Source of the DNA: Calditrichia bacterium
GTDB lineage: Bacteria > Calditrichota > Calditrichia > RBG-13-44-9 > J075
DNA length: 64,000 bases
NCBI GenBank assembly: GCA_028284445.1
Contig: JANQRS010000021.1
Span: 1 to 64,000, forward strand
Reading direction: 5' to 3'
In this document: positions 47,610 to 56,361 of the stretch, piece after piece
Layout: the number at the start of each line of letters is the position of its first letter
Numbering within the stretch: position 1 is the first letter of the stretch
Made by a program: the position numbers and the translations under genes
The notes under the pieces: generated by a model
Told to the model about the DNA's origin: nothing
The model's database searches: none
The model's input: the letters and a program-made list of their open reading frames with translations, nothing else

Positions 47610-49007
47610 CTACAGGCCCTTCTCAGATCTCCAGGTCTCGATTTTACCGACAAATTCTTCGACCAGGGCCGGGTTCCCGGCAGCGAGATCATGATCCGTT
47701 CCCGGATCAGATTCTACGTCATAAAGGGCTTTGATGTTGTCCGTCAAATTCCACTTGAAGAACCATTGCTTTTCTCGCAGCCAAAATCCTTTTACATCGC
47801 GCCCCATCATGTCCTCTTCAGAGCGAAGTTTGTGCACATGCCCAACAATGGTCGTTCGAAACATCGATTTCTGCTCGTCGATAACAGGGCGGAACGACTG
47901 CCCGTCAACTGACGATGGTATATCCAGACCGGCATAGTCGAGAATCGTTGGGAGAATGTCAATACTGTGAATCAACGCGACGGTATTTCTGGCTGGTTTT
48001 ATTTGACCGGCAAGCGAAAAAATAACCGGCGTGCGAAAAGATTGATCAACCATCGACAATTTGCCTTTGTCGCCACCATTATGCCAACGCAACGAATCGT
48101 GCCTGAATTCCTGATGCGGATTCTGTTCCCAGCCATTGTCATTTACATAGACGAATAAGGTGTTATCAAATTCTCCCTTCTTTTTCAAATAGGCGACCAA
48201 TTCTCCGACGCCATCGTCGAACCAGGTGCAGTTCGCGTAGTATCGCTTGGCTGATTCGCTCATATCAGCATCACGATAGAGATCATAGTAGCGATCGGGC
48301 GCATCGAAGGGATAATGAGGCAACTCAGGTGCATACCAGATAAAGAATGGCTGTTCGCTATGCTTATCCACAAAATCATAAACCGGCTGCATGGTTGCCC
48401 GGGCAAGGGCCAGTCCATCGCCCCCCATAAATTCCTTGAACCAATTGGAATCCCGCTGATCGCTCTTCCAACCGGTGGTCATGCCTTCAGAGAAGCCACC
48501 GTTCTGATAGTTATATTCCCACCATTTTCCGCCCTGGAAAGAGACATAACCTGCTTCATTAAGCATGCGCGGCAGCGTGTTGAAGTGCTGCATCGCGTGA
48601 AAACCAAATTCGCGTTGATGCTCTGCCTGCTTTTCTGCAGGCAGAAGCTTGTATTCAGACGTTTCCTTTGAGGCTTCTAGCTTACGTGATACCTGCGCAG
48701 CGTAGTCAACCGGTAAGGTACCCGTCATCAGCGACTGCAGCGATGGCCGGCAGTGGTTGGCCGGCACATAAGCATTGGTGAAGACTGTGCCGGAAGCGGC
48801 AAGCACGTCCATATTTGGCGTCTTCACGTAATCGGCGCCCATGAAACCGAAGTAAGGATATCCTTGATCATCACCAACAATGAGAACGATATTGGGCTTT
48901 TTTGTGGTAGCTGTTTGCTGGCTTTCGGTCTGCTCACTGCTGCATGATGATAATGCAATGAAGCAAAGAATGGCAGATAGTAGACATGCTAGTTTCAAAT
49001 GACACAT
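47610..49007 (-). CDS. Sulfatase-family lipoprotein with atypical activation motif
   Basis: Lipobox at residues 19-22 (LSSC); then PNIVLIVGDDQGYPYFGFMGADY with metal-binding Asp46/Asp47, and the alkaline-phosphatase-superfamily core. The formylglycine position is Cys86 in HCRPSLQSLMTG, so the Arg of the usual CxPSR is Leu. Other family blocks are present (FIWYAPELPHYPFDAPDRY, FVYVNDNGWEQNP, RHDSLRWHNGGDKG, ILDYAGLDIPSSVDGQSFRP). It cleaves sulfate esters if Cys86 is converted. The gene lies between malG and the TrmB gene, same strand. A sulfated glucan or glycan substrate would be consistent with the location but is not shown. Confidence 0.85.
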   Translation of the reverse strand: MCHLKLACLLSAILCFIALSSCSSEQTESQQTATTKKPNIVLIVGDDQGYPYFGFMGADYVKTPNMDVLAASGTVFTNAYVPANHCRPSLQSLMTGTLPVDYAAQVSRKLEASKETSEYKLLPAEKQAEHQREFGFHAMQHFNTLPRMLNEAGYVSFQGGKWWEYNYQNGGFSEGMTTGWKSDQRDSNWFKEFMGGDGLALARATMQPVYDFVDKHSEQPFFIWYAPELPHYPFDAPDRYYDLYRDADMSESAKRYYANCTWFDDGVGELVAYLKKKGEFDNTLFVYVNDNGWEQNPHQEFRHDSLRWHNGGDKGKLSMVDQSFRTPVIFSLAGQIKPARNTVALIHSIDILPTILDYAGLDIPSSVDGQSFRPVIDEQKSMFRTTIVGHVHKLRSEEDMMGRDVKGFWLREKQWFFKWNLTDNIKALYDVESDPGTDHDLAAGNPALVEEFVGKIETWRSEKGL

Positions 49008-49033
49008 AATATTGCCTCGTTTAGCTTTCTTGG

Positions 49034-49074
49034 ACGCCCCCTATATGGCCCTTGGGGGGACATATAGGGGGCGT
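49034..49074. repeat. GC-rich palindrome (copy 5)
   Basis: 14-bp perfect arms (49034-49047 and 49061-49074, ACGCCCCCTATATG and its complement) around a 13-base centre rich in C and G. TTTTC follows on the plus strand. Between malG and the sulfatase. A second small palindrome (TCCCCTTTCGAAGGGGGA, imperfect) follows near 49086-49104. Confidence 0.8.
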
Positions 49075-49123
49075 TTTCTTTAACAAAATCCCCTTTCGAA
49101 GGGGGACGCACGGGGATGTCTTA

Positions 49124-49966
49124 CTACCCCTTCACGCTTCCAAGCGTCAGGCCGGATACCAGCCAGCGGCTGAGAAACATGAACAGCAATACAACCGGCA
49201 GGCTCACCATCACTGCACCAGCAGAGTATAGCCCCCAAGCGACTTCCATATTCGATTGAAACATCTTCAATCCGAGCGGCAGCGTGTAGAGAGAGGTATC
49301 CTGGATCAGCACGGCCGCCACCAGATATTCAGACCAGGCAGTCATGAAAGAGAAGAGCGCCGTAATTGCCAGTGCAGGTAGCGCCAAGGGCAAAACTATC
49401 TTGTAAAAGGCGTAGCCGGGCGATGCACCGTCTATTCTGGCGGCTTCCTCCAGGCTGGCGGGAATGGTGTCATAAAAGCCCTTCATCTGCCAGATGGTAA
49501 AGGGCAAGGCAGTCGTTGAATATGCGACAATCAGCCCCCAGTAGGAATCATACAAGCCTACTTTGATCAGAACAATAAACAATGGCAGCAGAAGCATGGT
49601 GACCGGAAACATTTGGGTGGTAATAATACTCAACAGCGAGGCATCTCTCCCCGGAAAACGAAAGCGGGAGAACGCATAGCCGGCAGTGGCTGCCAGGGCC
49701 ACCCCAACGATGGTAACAATTAGCGATACCAGCAGACTGTTGCCCATCCACAGGAGAAAGGGCTCATCGAAGAGCAAGCGACTATAGGAGGACAGGGTGG
49801 CATTATCCGGAACAATCGCCAAAGATTTACTCAACAGGCGATCACCGGGCCGAATCGAAATCGTAAAAACACGCAGCACCGGATAAACAGCAAAGAGTGT
49901 AAACAGCGTCAAAAGTGCATATGCGCCGATCTTGCCGGCGGTTGTTAGATCGCGTGGATTCTTCAT
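49124..49966 (-). CDS. malG: Maltodextrin-type ABC importer permease MalG
   Basis: 280 residues with six TM segments. The cytoplasmic EAA loop is EEAARIDGASPGYAFYKIVLPLALPAL, and the MalG-type C-terminus is LFMFLSRWLVSGLTLGSVKG. It is the second permease of a carbohydrate (CUT1) importer. Only one base separates it from the malF stop. Together with MalF it forms the channel; the ATPase (MalK/MsmK) is not encoded in this window and must come from elsewhere. The substrate, probably maltodextrin, is inferred from the locus. Confidence 0.92.
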   Translation of the reverse strand: MKNPRDLTTAGKIGAYALLTLFTLFAVYPVLRVFTISIRPGDRLLSKSLAIVPDNATLSSYSRLLFDEPFLLWMGNSLLVSLIVTIVGVALAATAGYAFSRFRFPGRDASLLSIITTQMFPVTMLLLPLFIVLIKVGLYDSYWGLIVAYSTTALPFTIWQMKGFYDTIPASLEEAARIDGASPGYAFYKIVLPLALPALAITALFSFMTAWSEYLVAAVLIQDTSLYTLPLGLKMFQSNMEVAWGLYSAGAVMVSLPVVLLFMFLSRWLVSGLTLGSVKG

Positions 49967-49967
49967 G

Positions 49968-50858
49968 TTACCCGTAAACGTTTTCAGTTACGCCAGTTCG
50001 TTTGATCGAGCGCCAGCTAAAAAGAAATAAAATCGCAAAAATGATCATCGAGAAAGCTGCGGCATATCCCATTCGGAAATAGCGGAAGGCCGCCTTGTAG
50101 ACCCAGCTAACCAGAATATGAGTGGTATCGGACGGTTCGCCGGAATTGCTCACCAGCCAAACCACGTTGAAATTGTTAAAGGTCCATACAATGCCAAGCA
50201 GAATGGCCGGCACCATTACCGGCTTTAACAGCGGGACGGTAATATTCCAGAACTTATACCAGGCGCCGGCGCCGTCAATTTCTGCCGCCTCATACAGCGA
50301 ATCCGGAATACTTTGTAAGCCCCCCAGAGCGATAATCATCATAAAAGGAAAGCCCAACCAGATATTGGTGATCAGGCAGGCAGCAAACGCTCCCCACTCC
50401 GTGGACAACCATGGAACAGTAAACCCGAACCATGAATCCAGCAGTAAATTGACTGCACCGTATTCGGCATTGAACATTCCGCGCCAGGTCAAGGCGGTAA
50501 TATACTGGGGCACTGCCCAGGGAAGAATGAGCAGCACTCTGAATATCGATTTCCCCTTCAAATTCTTATTCAGAATCATTGCCAGCATCACGCCGATACC
50601 AACATGAAAAATTAAATTTAGAGCTGTCCAAAGCACAGTTTTGAAGAGGAAATACCAAAAAACAGAGTCGGTGAGGACAGCTATATAATTGTCGATGCCG
50701 GTAATCTGCCAATCGCGAAAATGCGACAGGTTCATGTTCGAGAAAGAAATCACCACATTGTAAATGAAGGGATAGAGCACGACCAATCCCATGGCGATCA
50801 TTGCCGGGAGCACATACGAGTAGGCAAGTCGATTTGTCTGGTTGCGAGCACTTGCCAT
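49968..50858 (-). CDS. malF: Maltodextrin-type ABC importer permease MalF
   Basis: Start is ATG 50858, which overlaps the malE stop (TGATG), so translation is coupled; a longer frame to 50972 only reads through malE. The 296-residue product starts MASARNQTNRLAYSYVLPAM, has six TM helices and the EAA loop YEAAEIDGAGAWYKFWNITVPLLKPVMVP. It is shorter than E. coli MalF (514) because it lacks the large periplasmic P2 domain, which is normal for CUT1 permeases outside enterobacteria. Confidence 0.92.
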   Translation of the reverse strand: MASARNQTNRLAYSYVLPAMIAMGLVVLYPFIYNVVISFSNMNLSHFRDWQITGIDNYIAVLTDSVFWYFLFKTVLWTALNLIFHVGIGVMLAMILNKNLKGKSIFRVLLILPWAVPQYITALTWRGMFNAEYGAVNLLLDSWFGFTVPWLSTEWGAFAACLITNIWLGFPFMMIIALGGLQSIPDSLYEAAEIDGAGAWYKFWNITVPLLKPVMVPAILLGIVWTFNNFNVVWLVSNSGEPSDTTHILVSWVYKAAFRYFRMGYAAAFSMIIFAILFLFSWRSIKRTGVTENVYG

Positions 50859-52117
50859 CAGCGATTTGCCTCGATGAGTTTGACGGCTTCTTTTTGCATC
50901 TCGGCAGCAGCTTCTTTTGGCGAATATCGGCCGCTGAAAATCCCTTGGTAAGCCGGGCGCATTGCATCCCATATCCAGCGCATTTCGGTGATCACCGGCA
51001 TCGGTTTACCCACCATCAACTGATCCAATGCCATTTGAAAGGTTTCACTGCGTTGGAGGACTGAATCCGCCATCACGTCTTTGCGGGACGGGATGAGGTT
51101 GAATTTTTGTGAGAATTCCCGTTGCACCTCAGCCGAACTCAAGTAGCGCAGCAGTTCAAGGGTAATATCCAGCTTTTCCCCTTCGAGATTCACATTCACG
51201 TGATAGCCCATTGGTGAGACCATCGGCGCCGGCCAAAGTCCGGTTTCATCGATGAGGGGAATTTTTGCGAGGCCAATATTCATGCTGTTGAGATAGGTGC
51301 CCCAGGACCAGGGTCCATTGATGATCATTGCGGAGCGGCCGTCCAGGAAGAGTGCGTTAGCCGTCTCGTAGTCGCACTCAAGAGGGATCAGCTCGTGCTT
51401 GCGAGACAAATCATAAATCAATTGAGCCGCATTTACGACGCTTTCGGTATCCAGACTCGGGTCTCCGGCCTCATCAAATATCCAGCCGCCGTAGCCACCG
51501 ACGAAAGGAATGATGAAGAAGGGTTCGATATAATTCCAGGCCAGGGCATAGCGGTCAATCTTACCATCGCCGTCACTGTCACCCGCCAAATCTTTGCCCA
51601 TGGCAATCAATTCCGCCATCGTCTGCGGCGGTTGATCTATGATGTCTTTGTTGTAAACAAGGCAAAGATGATTGCCCACCCGGTCGGCAATCTGATACAG
51701 ATGTCCCTCATGCCAGGTATTGGCTGGAAAGGGTTCAATCAGGAAGCTGTCGAGAAAAGCCTGATCAAAAAAGGGCTCAAGGGGCTTAATGACTTCCAGT
51801 TCTTCCAGGGGACCGATATTATCGCTTGCACCATGAATTAAGGCCGGACCTTTGCCGGCCAATGCCGATATAATAAAGTTCGTGCGCAATTCTTCTACTT
51901 CATAGAACAATTGGGCAAATTCATATTCGGGATAGCGCTCGGCGAATGTGTCGATTTTCTCTTGGAGCAGCGCTCTCTCGATCGGTCGCATGCTGCTCCA
52001 GATCATGATTCGCTTATCGCGGGAATCAGAACAGGCCGGCAATACCAGGCATGCAAGCAGAAGCCACGCTATAGAGCGAATAGCGGTACGTCGGCGAGCC
52101 TTTAGCAACTGAATCAT
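50858..52117 (-). CDS. malE: Maltodextrin-type solute-binding lipoprotein MalE
   Basis: ATG 52117 has GGGAC upstream and gives a lipoprotein signal (SIAWLLLACLVLPAC). The mature protein has the family-1 extracellular solute-binding fold: IMIWSSMRPIERALLQEKIDTFAERYPEYEF, LAGKGPALIHGASDNIGPLEELEVIKPLEP, GHLYQIADRVGNHLCLVYNKDII, and the C-terminal WIWDAMRPAYQGIFSGRYSPKEAAAEMQKEA. A DSDGDGKIDRYA loop (about residues 170-181) looks Ca-binding, as in some maltose/maltodextrin-binding relatives. First gene of malEFG. Confidence 0.9.
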   Translation of the reverse strand: MIQLLKARRRTAIRSIAWLLLACLVLPACSDSRDKRIMIWSSMRPIERALLQEKIDTFAERYPEYEFAQLFYEVEELRTNFIISALAGKGPALIHGASDNIGPLEELEVIKPLEPFFDQAFLDSFLIEPFPANTWHEGHLYQIADRVGNHLCLVYNKDIIDQPPQTMAELIAMGKDLAGDSDGDGKIDRYALAWNYIEPFFIIPFVGGYGGWIFDEAGDPSLDTESVVNAAQLIYDLSRKHELIPLECDYETANALFLDGRSAMIINGPWSWGTYLNSMNIGLAKIPLIDETGLWPAPMVSPMGYHVNVNLEGEKLDITLELLRYLSSAEVQREFSQKFNLIPSRKDVMADSVLQRSETFQMALDQLMVGKPMPVITEMRWIWDAMRPAYQGIFSGRYSPKEAAAEMQKEAVKLIEANR

Positions 52118-52209
52118 ATCAGGTCCCAAATGACTGGAAACTATAAACATAGTTACTAATTTATGCGCTATTTTTTAGGAAACAAGGGCTTTTTGTGGTG
52201 GGACTATTT

Positions 52210-52449
52210 TTACTCTTCAGATATGTCGCGCATGACGACAAAACTGCTGCCGGGTTCGAAAATATTGATGGCTTTTTCGGCGGATAAATCTCCGGTACGG
52301 CGCGCTGCATCCCGGCGCTCCATAAGCTGATTGTAACGGGGATCATGAATGATCATTCGCCAACAGTGTTCTTCCGGCGTCAATTCCAGCGTGATCTCGT
52401 TCTTGATATAATCTTCGTAGCGTCTGCCAACTAAACGTCTTTGTTCCAT
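52210..52449 (-). CDS. Small hypothetical protein (79 aa)
   Basis: ATG 52449 has GGGGGCG eight bases upstream; a longer frame to 52503 lacks a site. The product is soluble and charged (MEQRRLVGRRYEDYIKNEITLELTPEEHCWRMIIHDPRYNQLMERRDAARRTGDLS...), with no signal peptide. It stands upstream of malE on the same strand, ~90 bases away, and downstream of the fad pair. No family recognised. Confidence 0.6.
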   Translation of the reverse strand: MEQRRLVGRRYEDYIKNEITLELTPEEHCWRMIIHDPRYNQLMERRDAARRTGDLSAEKAINIFEPGSSFVVMRDISEE

Positions 52450-52568
52450 TCGCCCCCTTTTCAGGGTTCGTTCTATTATCATGATTCCCCACACAATCGA
52501 CATATAATATTCGCAATCAAGAAAAACAAGTCAATAAATTGGAATTTGTCGCAGGTCAATTTGTCGAT

Positions 52569-54758
52569 TTATAAATTTTGCGGCACTTCACTGGGTTGTG
52601 GCATCTGCCGCGAATAAAAAAGCTTGCCGCTCTCGACCATACGAATCAAATAAGGTGACGGCAAGTATCGCTGCCTTTCATCGAGACTTTCGGCAAAAAT
52701 GCGCAAGCGTCCGGCAATTTTCTCAATCCCTTCGCTGTCAGCATAACCAAGAAGACCGCCGTGGAAAGGCGGAAACCCAATCGAAAAGATGCTCGCCAAA
52801 TCGACGTCTTCGGAATGCGGCACAATGCCTTCCTGCAAACAATAGGCGGCCTCATTAATCATTACATATAGCAGACGTTCCTGGATCTCCAGAACCGGCA
52901 TATGCTTATTGCTTTTGATCTGCAGCTCCTTGTATAATTTGCGGCGCACAGCGGGTTTCTTGTATGGATGGTATTCATAAAACCCTTTGCCGCTTTTCCT
53001 GCCGGCCCGCTGATAATTTAGCATCGCAAACAAGGTCTCATTTTCCGGAAACCTGGCCGGGTATTCTTTCTGCACCGCATTGAAAATCCGCATGGCAATA
53101 TCTAGTCCCATTTCATCCAGGAAGCGTAAAGGCCCTTGTTCAAACCCAAATTGCTGCATCGCCAGATCGATATGTTCAACCTGCACGCCTGAAGACAGGA
53201 TCGTCATCGCCTCCGACAAATAGGGCATCAGCAAACGATTTACCAGATATCCCGGTTTGTCCTTTACAACGATGGGAAACTTTTTCCAGTTCAAAGCCAG
53301 TTGGAAAAGTGTCGCTAATGTTTGCGGCGACGTATTCACGCCTTTAACAATTTCCACAATTGGATTGTTGTTCACCGGGGTTGGCAAATGTATTCCGGCG
53401 AACAGATGAGGCTGGCGAACATGTCTTGCAAGGGCATCGACGCCGTATGTTGACGAGGTGGTGGCGACAATGGTTTTTTCCGGTGTAAGTCTATCACCTG
53501 AATGCAGGGCATCTTCTTTAATCCCGGCATCTTCCTGGGTCGCCTCGATAAGCAGATCGACGCGTGAAAAACCGCTGTCATCGGTAGTCGGGCTAATACG
53601 ATCAGCTTTTAACTCCGCTTCACGCTCGCTCAATTTGCGACCGGCGATGCGTTCCTGAAAACGATCCCGGGCTCGCTCTATGGTTTTAGCCAGTGGATCA
53701 TGCTGCACGTCTTTCAAACGAACCGGAATGTCAGCCTCACCGCACATCACGGCAATGGCGCCACCGACAGTGCCGGCGCCGAATATGCCTACTTTTTCGA
53801 TTGGCGTCTTCGCTGCTTCGCGAACTTCATTGCCGACGCCACGCATTTTTCTCGAGCGATCAATGAGGAACCAGGTGCGTACGAGATTCCGCGACACTTT
53901 CGAGGCAGCAAGCACCGCGAATTTTCGGGCTTCATACATCAGGGCATCTTCGAGATCATTTTCCCGTCCAAATTTGACGGTCTTGATAGCTTCAAATGGG
54001 GCCGGGTATTCAAGGCGGGTGCGCTTAGAGACCTCCTTGTAGGCTCGACGCTGCACGAGGTTGCGGCCAATGATGCTGGTTTCCAGGAATCCGCGACGGC
54101 CTCGCACCTGCCGACGACGCTGCAGCACTTTTTTATCGCCGTTCTCCAGAATGTCACGAAGAAATCGAAGAGCACTGTCGTCGAGAATTGATGCAGGCAC
54201 CAGCTTGTCTACCAGTCCCATGCGATAGGCTTTTGGACCGGTTACCGCATCTCCAGTCAATATCATTTTCAGGGCGTTCCGCAGTCCAATCAGATTTGGC
54301 AATCGAACCGAGCCGCCCCAGCCAGGAATGACGCCCAATTTTATTTCCGGCAAACCGATGCCCACCTCGCGGCGATCGCCGCAAAAGCGAAACGTGCTGG
54401 CCAATGCCCATTCGGTCGCGCCCCCCATACACGATCCATCGATAACCAGCAGTGTCGGGAACGGCAACTGGCTCCAGCGCTGAAAAAGCTGCTGACCAAT
54501 TCGCGACTTTTTGAAAGCATCTTCCTGCGAGGAAATTTTGCGTATTTCAGCAACTTCCGCACCGGCACAAAAATTATCTGCTTTTCCACTCACAACGTAT
54601 GCAGCCCGTATCTCCGCGCTGTCGGCTAGCTCCGTTATCAAACCGTCCAATTCGGTCAATGTTGCCTCGTTCAGCAAGTTCACAGAGCGTTCCTGGTAAT
54701 CAAAAACAATCTTCAAAATACCTTTATCAGCAAACTCTGCCTGAAATGCAGCTGGCAT
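52569..54758 (-). CDS. Bifunctional enoyl-CoA hydratase / 3-hydroxyacyl-CoA dehydrogenase (FadB/FadJ-like)
   Basis: Residues ~1-190 are the crotonase domain. Both catalytic glutamates are present, in SCMGGATEWALAS and GIGLPEIKLGVIPGWGGSVRLP. Residues ~320-500 are the NAD domain: GIFGAGTVGGAIAVMCGEADIPV, and GIHLPTPVNNNPIVEIVKG with the catalytic His of the usual HFFNP block retained although FNP is changed. Two C-terminal dehydrogenase domains follow (KPGYLVNRLLMPYLSEAM, GRKSGKGFYEYHPYK, FPPFHGGLLGYADSEG). It carries out the middle two steps of fatty-acid beta-oxidation. It is downstream of the thiolase gene (144-base gap). Confidence 0.93.
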   Translation of the reverse strand: MPAAFQAEFADKGILKIVFDYQERSVNLLNEATLTELDGLITELADSAEIRAAYVVSGKADNFCAGAEVAEIRKISSQEDAFKKSRIGQQLFQRWSQLPFPTLLVIDGSCMGGATEWALASTFRFCGDRREVGIGLPEIKLGVIPGWGGSVRLPNLIGLRNALKMILTGDAVTGPKAYRMGLVDKLVPASILDDSALRFLRDILENGDKKVLQRRRQVRGRRGFLETSIIGRNLVQRRAYKEVSKRTRLEYPAPFEAIKTVKFGRENDLEDALMYEARKFAVLAASKVSRNLVRTWFLIDRSRKMRGVGNEVREAAKTPIEKVGIFGAGTVGGAIAVMCGEADIPVRLKDVQHDPLAKTIERARDRFQERIAGRKLSEREAELKADRISPTTDDSGFSRVDLLIEATQEDAGIKEDALHSGDRLTPEKTIVATTSSTYGVDALARHVRQPHLFAGIHLPTPVNNNPIVEIVKGVNTSPQTLATLFQLALNWKKFPIVVKDKPGYLVNRLLMPYLSEAMTILSSGVQVEHIDLAMQQFGFEQGPLRFLDEMGLDIAMRIFNAVQKEYPARFPENETLFAMLNYQRAGRKSGKGFYEYHPYKKPAVRRKLYKELQIKSNKHMPVLEIQERLLYVMINEAAYCLQEGIVPHSEDVDLASIFSIGFPPFHGGLLGYADSEGIEKIAGRLRIFAESLDERQRYLPSPYLIRMVESGKLFYSRQMPQPSEVPQNL

Positions 54759-54839
54759 ATGGGGCCTGTATCTAGTTGTGAGGTGTTAGTTGAGAGTTGT
54801 TCGTACTGAGTGTGAATTAGAAACTAGCAAAAATTGGTA

Positions 54840-54902
54840 AATCCCAAATTCCAACAGGAAACATTCCAAATCAATGTTTCAATGTTTCAATGCTTCAATG
54901 CA
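54840..54902. repeat. AT-rich intergenic element (copy 3, inverted) plus AATGTTTC repeats
   Basis: 54840-54869 is the reverse complement of the 30-base core at 7949-7978 with two changes. It is followed by tandem AATGTTTCAATGTTTCAATG units (54873-54902), which also occur near 14303-14330. Lies between the two fad genes. Confidence 0.7.
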
Positions 54903-56189
54903 TTACCTTCTTTCCAGCACGATGGCACCGGCCTGTCCACCGGCAATGGCCATCATCGCCAGGCCGGTCGAGCGATTGCGGCGGTCCATTTCACGCATCA
55001 GGCTCATGACCATTCGCACGCCAGAGGCACCGAATGAATGTCCCAGCGAGATAGCCCCGCCGTTGACGTTCAGGCGGTTGCGCGGGATGGCGCCAAGAAC
55101 ACTGGATTTGCCAAAAGTCGCTTCCACAAAGTCTTTGTTGGCAAATACCTGCTCATTTGCCAACACAACCGCCGAGGTCGATTCATGTAATTCGCAAAGC
55201 TGGATATCGGAAAAACTCATATTGGCATTTTCGAGGGCGCGAACGGCTGCGAACGCCGGGCCAATTGCCGTATCCGATGGCGCGACGCCGACATAGGCAA
55301 AACCGCGAATGGTTGCCAGCGGCGACATGCCCAAGGTGCGTGCCCGCGATGCGGTCATCAACAATAGCGAGGCGGCACCGTCGCAGAGTGGTGCGGAATT
55401 CCCGGCAGTTACCCGCCCAAAATCAGCATCAAACAGCGGAGGCATATCCTTAATAACATCGAAAGCCTGTCCGCGACGGATGGAATCGTCATTCAGGACA
55501 GCGGTCTTTTCCCCCTGAGGAAATACCGGCGCAACTTCATCAGCAATCAGTCCGCTCTCGACGGCCAAAACTGCGCGACGATGACTGAGTGCAGCATATT
55601 GGTCCTGTGCTTCCCGGTTAATATGATGCCTGTTTGCCCACACTTCGCTGCTTTCGCCGATACTCTTTCGGTCTACGTAGTCGAGCATTGTTGTTTCTAC
55701 TGCGGGAGCCGGCTTTAAGGCAGACAGGGAGAAGCGTGAAAGCTGTCGCATCCTACCAAGCCAACCGGGCGCCGCCTGATATTGTTCGTACCAGTCGCTA
55801 AAACGATCCTGAAATAATAACGGGTAATTGCTGATCGATTCCGCCCCAGCTGCAATAGCGGTGGCGATGTTTCCGTTGCGAATGGAAAGAAATGCGGAAG
55901 TGATGGCCTGCATGCCAGAGCCGCCGTAGCGCTGAACAGTGTAAGCCGGAATTTCCGGTGGGATGCCTGCCTTGCGGGCAATAGCACGGGCTACATTCGT
56001 CGCGTCGAGTGTCTGAAGAAAATTACCGACAACCAGTTCATCCACTTCCTGGGCCGGCAGTTCCGTGCGCTCCAACAGTTCACGGACAACGACTTTACCA
56101 AGGTTGTAAGCAGATACCCCCTTCAGGGCACCACCTATCTTACAAAACGGCGTACGTATCCCGTCAACGATGACAACCTCTTTCGACAC
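54903..56189 (-). CDS. FadI-type thiolase homologue lacking both catalytic cysteines
   Basis: GTG 56189 (GAGGG just upstream) gives MSKEVVIVDGIRTPFCKIGG, a standard thiolase opening; a TTG at 56210 is less likely. The whole 428-residue thiolase fold is recognisable and nearest in style to FadI. The nucleophile block, normally VNRxCxSGxQA, reads TVQRYGGSGMQAI, so the Cys is Gly89. The second catalytic Cys (CxxGG near the C-terminus) is Ala414 in MMAIAGGQAGA. The active-site His is retained (SLGHSFGASG, His384), as is the HE pair in CELHESTSA. Ordinary thiolysis should not be possible. It lies upstream of an intact FadB/FadJ-like gene, which suggests a structural or altered catalytic role. Confidence 0.85.
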   Translation of the reverse strand: MSKEVVIVDGIRTPFCKIGGALKGVSAYNLGKVVVRELLERTELPAQEVDELVVGNFLQTLDATNVARAIARKAGIPPEIPAYTVQRYGGSGMQAITSAFLSIRNGNIATAIAAGAESISNYPLLFQDRFSDWYEQYQAAPGWLGRMRQLSRFSLSALKPAPAVETTMLDYVDRKSIGESSEVWANRHHINREAQDQYAALSHRRAVLAVESGLIADEVAPVFPQGEKTAVLNDDSIRRGQAFDVIKDMPPLFDADFGRVTAGNSAPLCDGAASLLLMTASRARTLGMSPLATIRGFAYVGVAPSDTAIGPAFAAVRALENANMSFSDIQLCELHESTSAVVLANEQVFANKDFVEATFGKSSVLGAIPRNRLNVNGGAISLGHSFGASGVRMVMSLMREMDRRNRSTGLAMMAIAGGQAGAIVLERR

Positions 56190-56361
56190 ATTACCCTCTC
56201 TGTACAACAATCATCAATCCATTCCTGTTTACCATACTCAATAAACCGGAACGCCATTTGAAACAAATCACCCGGGAGTGATTTGATTTCAAATTCTCAT
56301 TTCTGTTTTACGAATGTGATGTAAAAGGTATGCTGACTAAATCGCTTTGCGATATCCGTTA

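Noticed and set aside
50859-50972. Longer malF start
   Set aside because: The extension would overlap malE, whose reading frame is intact, and the ATG at 50858 gives tight stop/start coupling.
52569-54758. Loss of the catalytic His in the dehydrogenase domain of the FadB/FadJ-like protein
   Set aside because: The Asn in PVNNNP falls where FadB has a non-catalytic His; the catalytic His of the HFFNP block is present as GIHLPTP.
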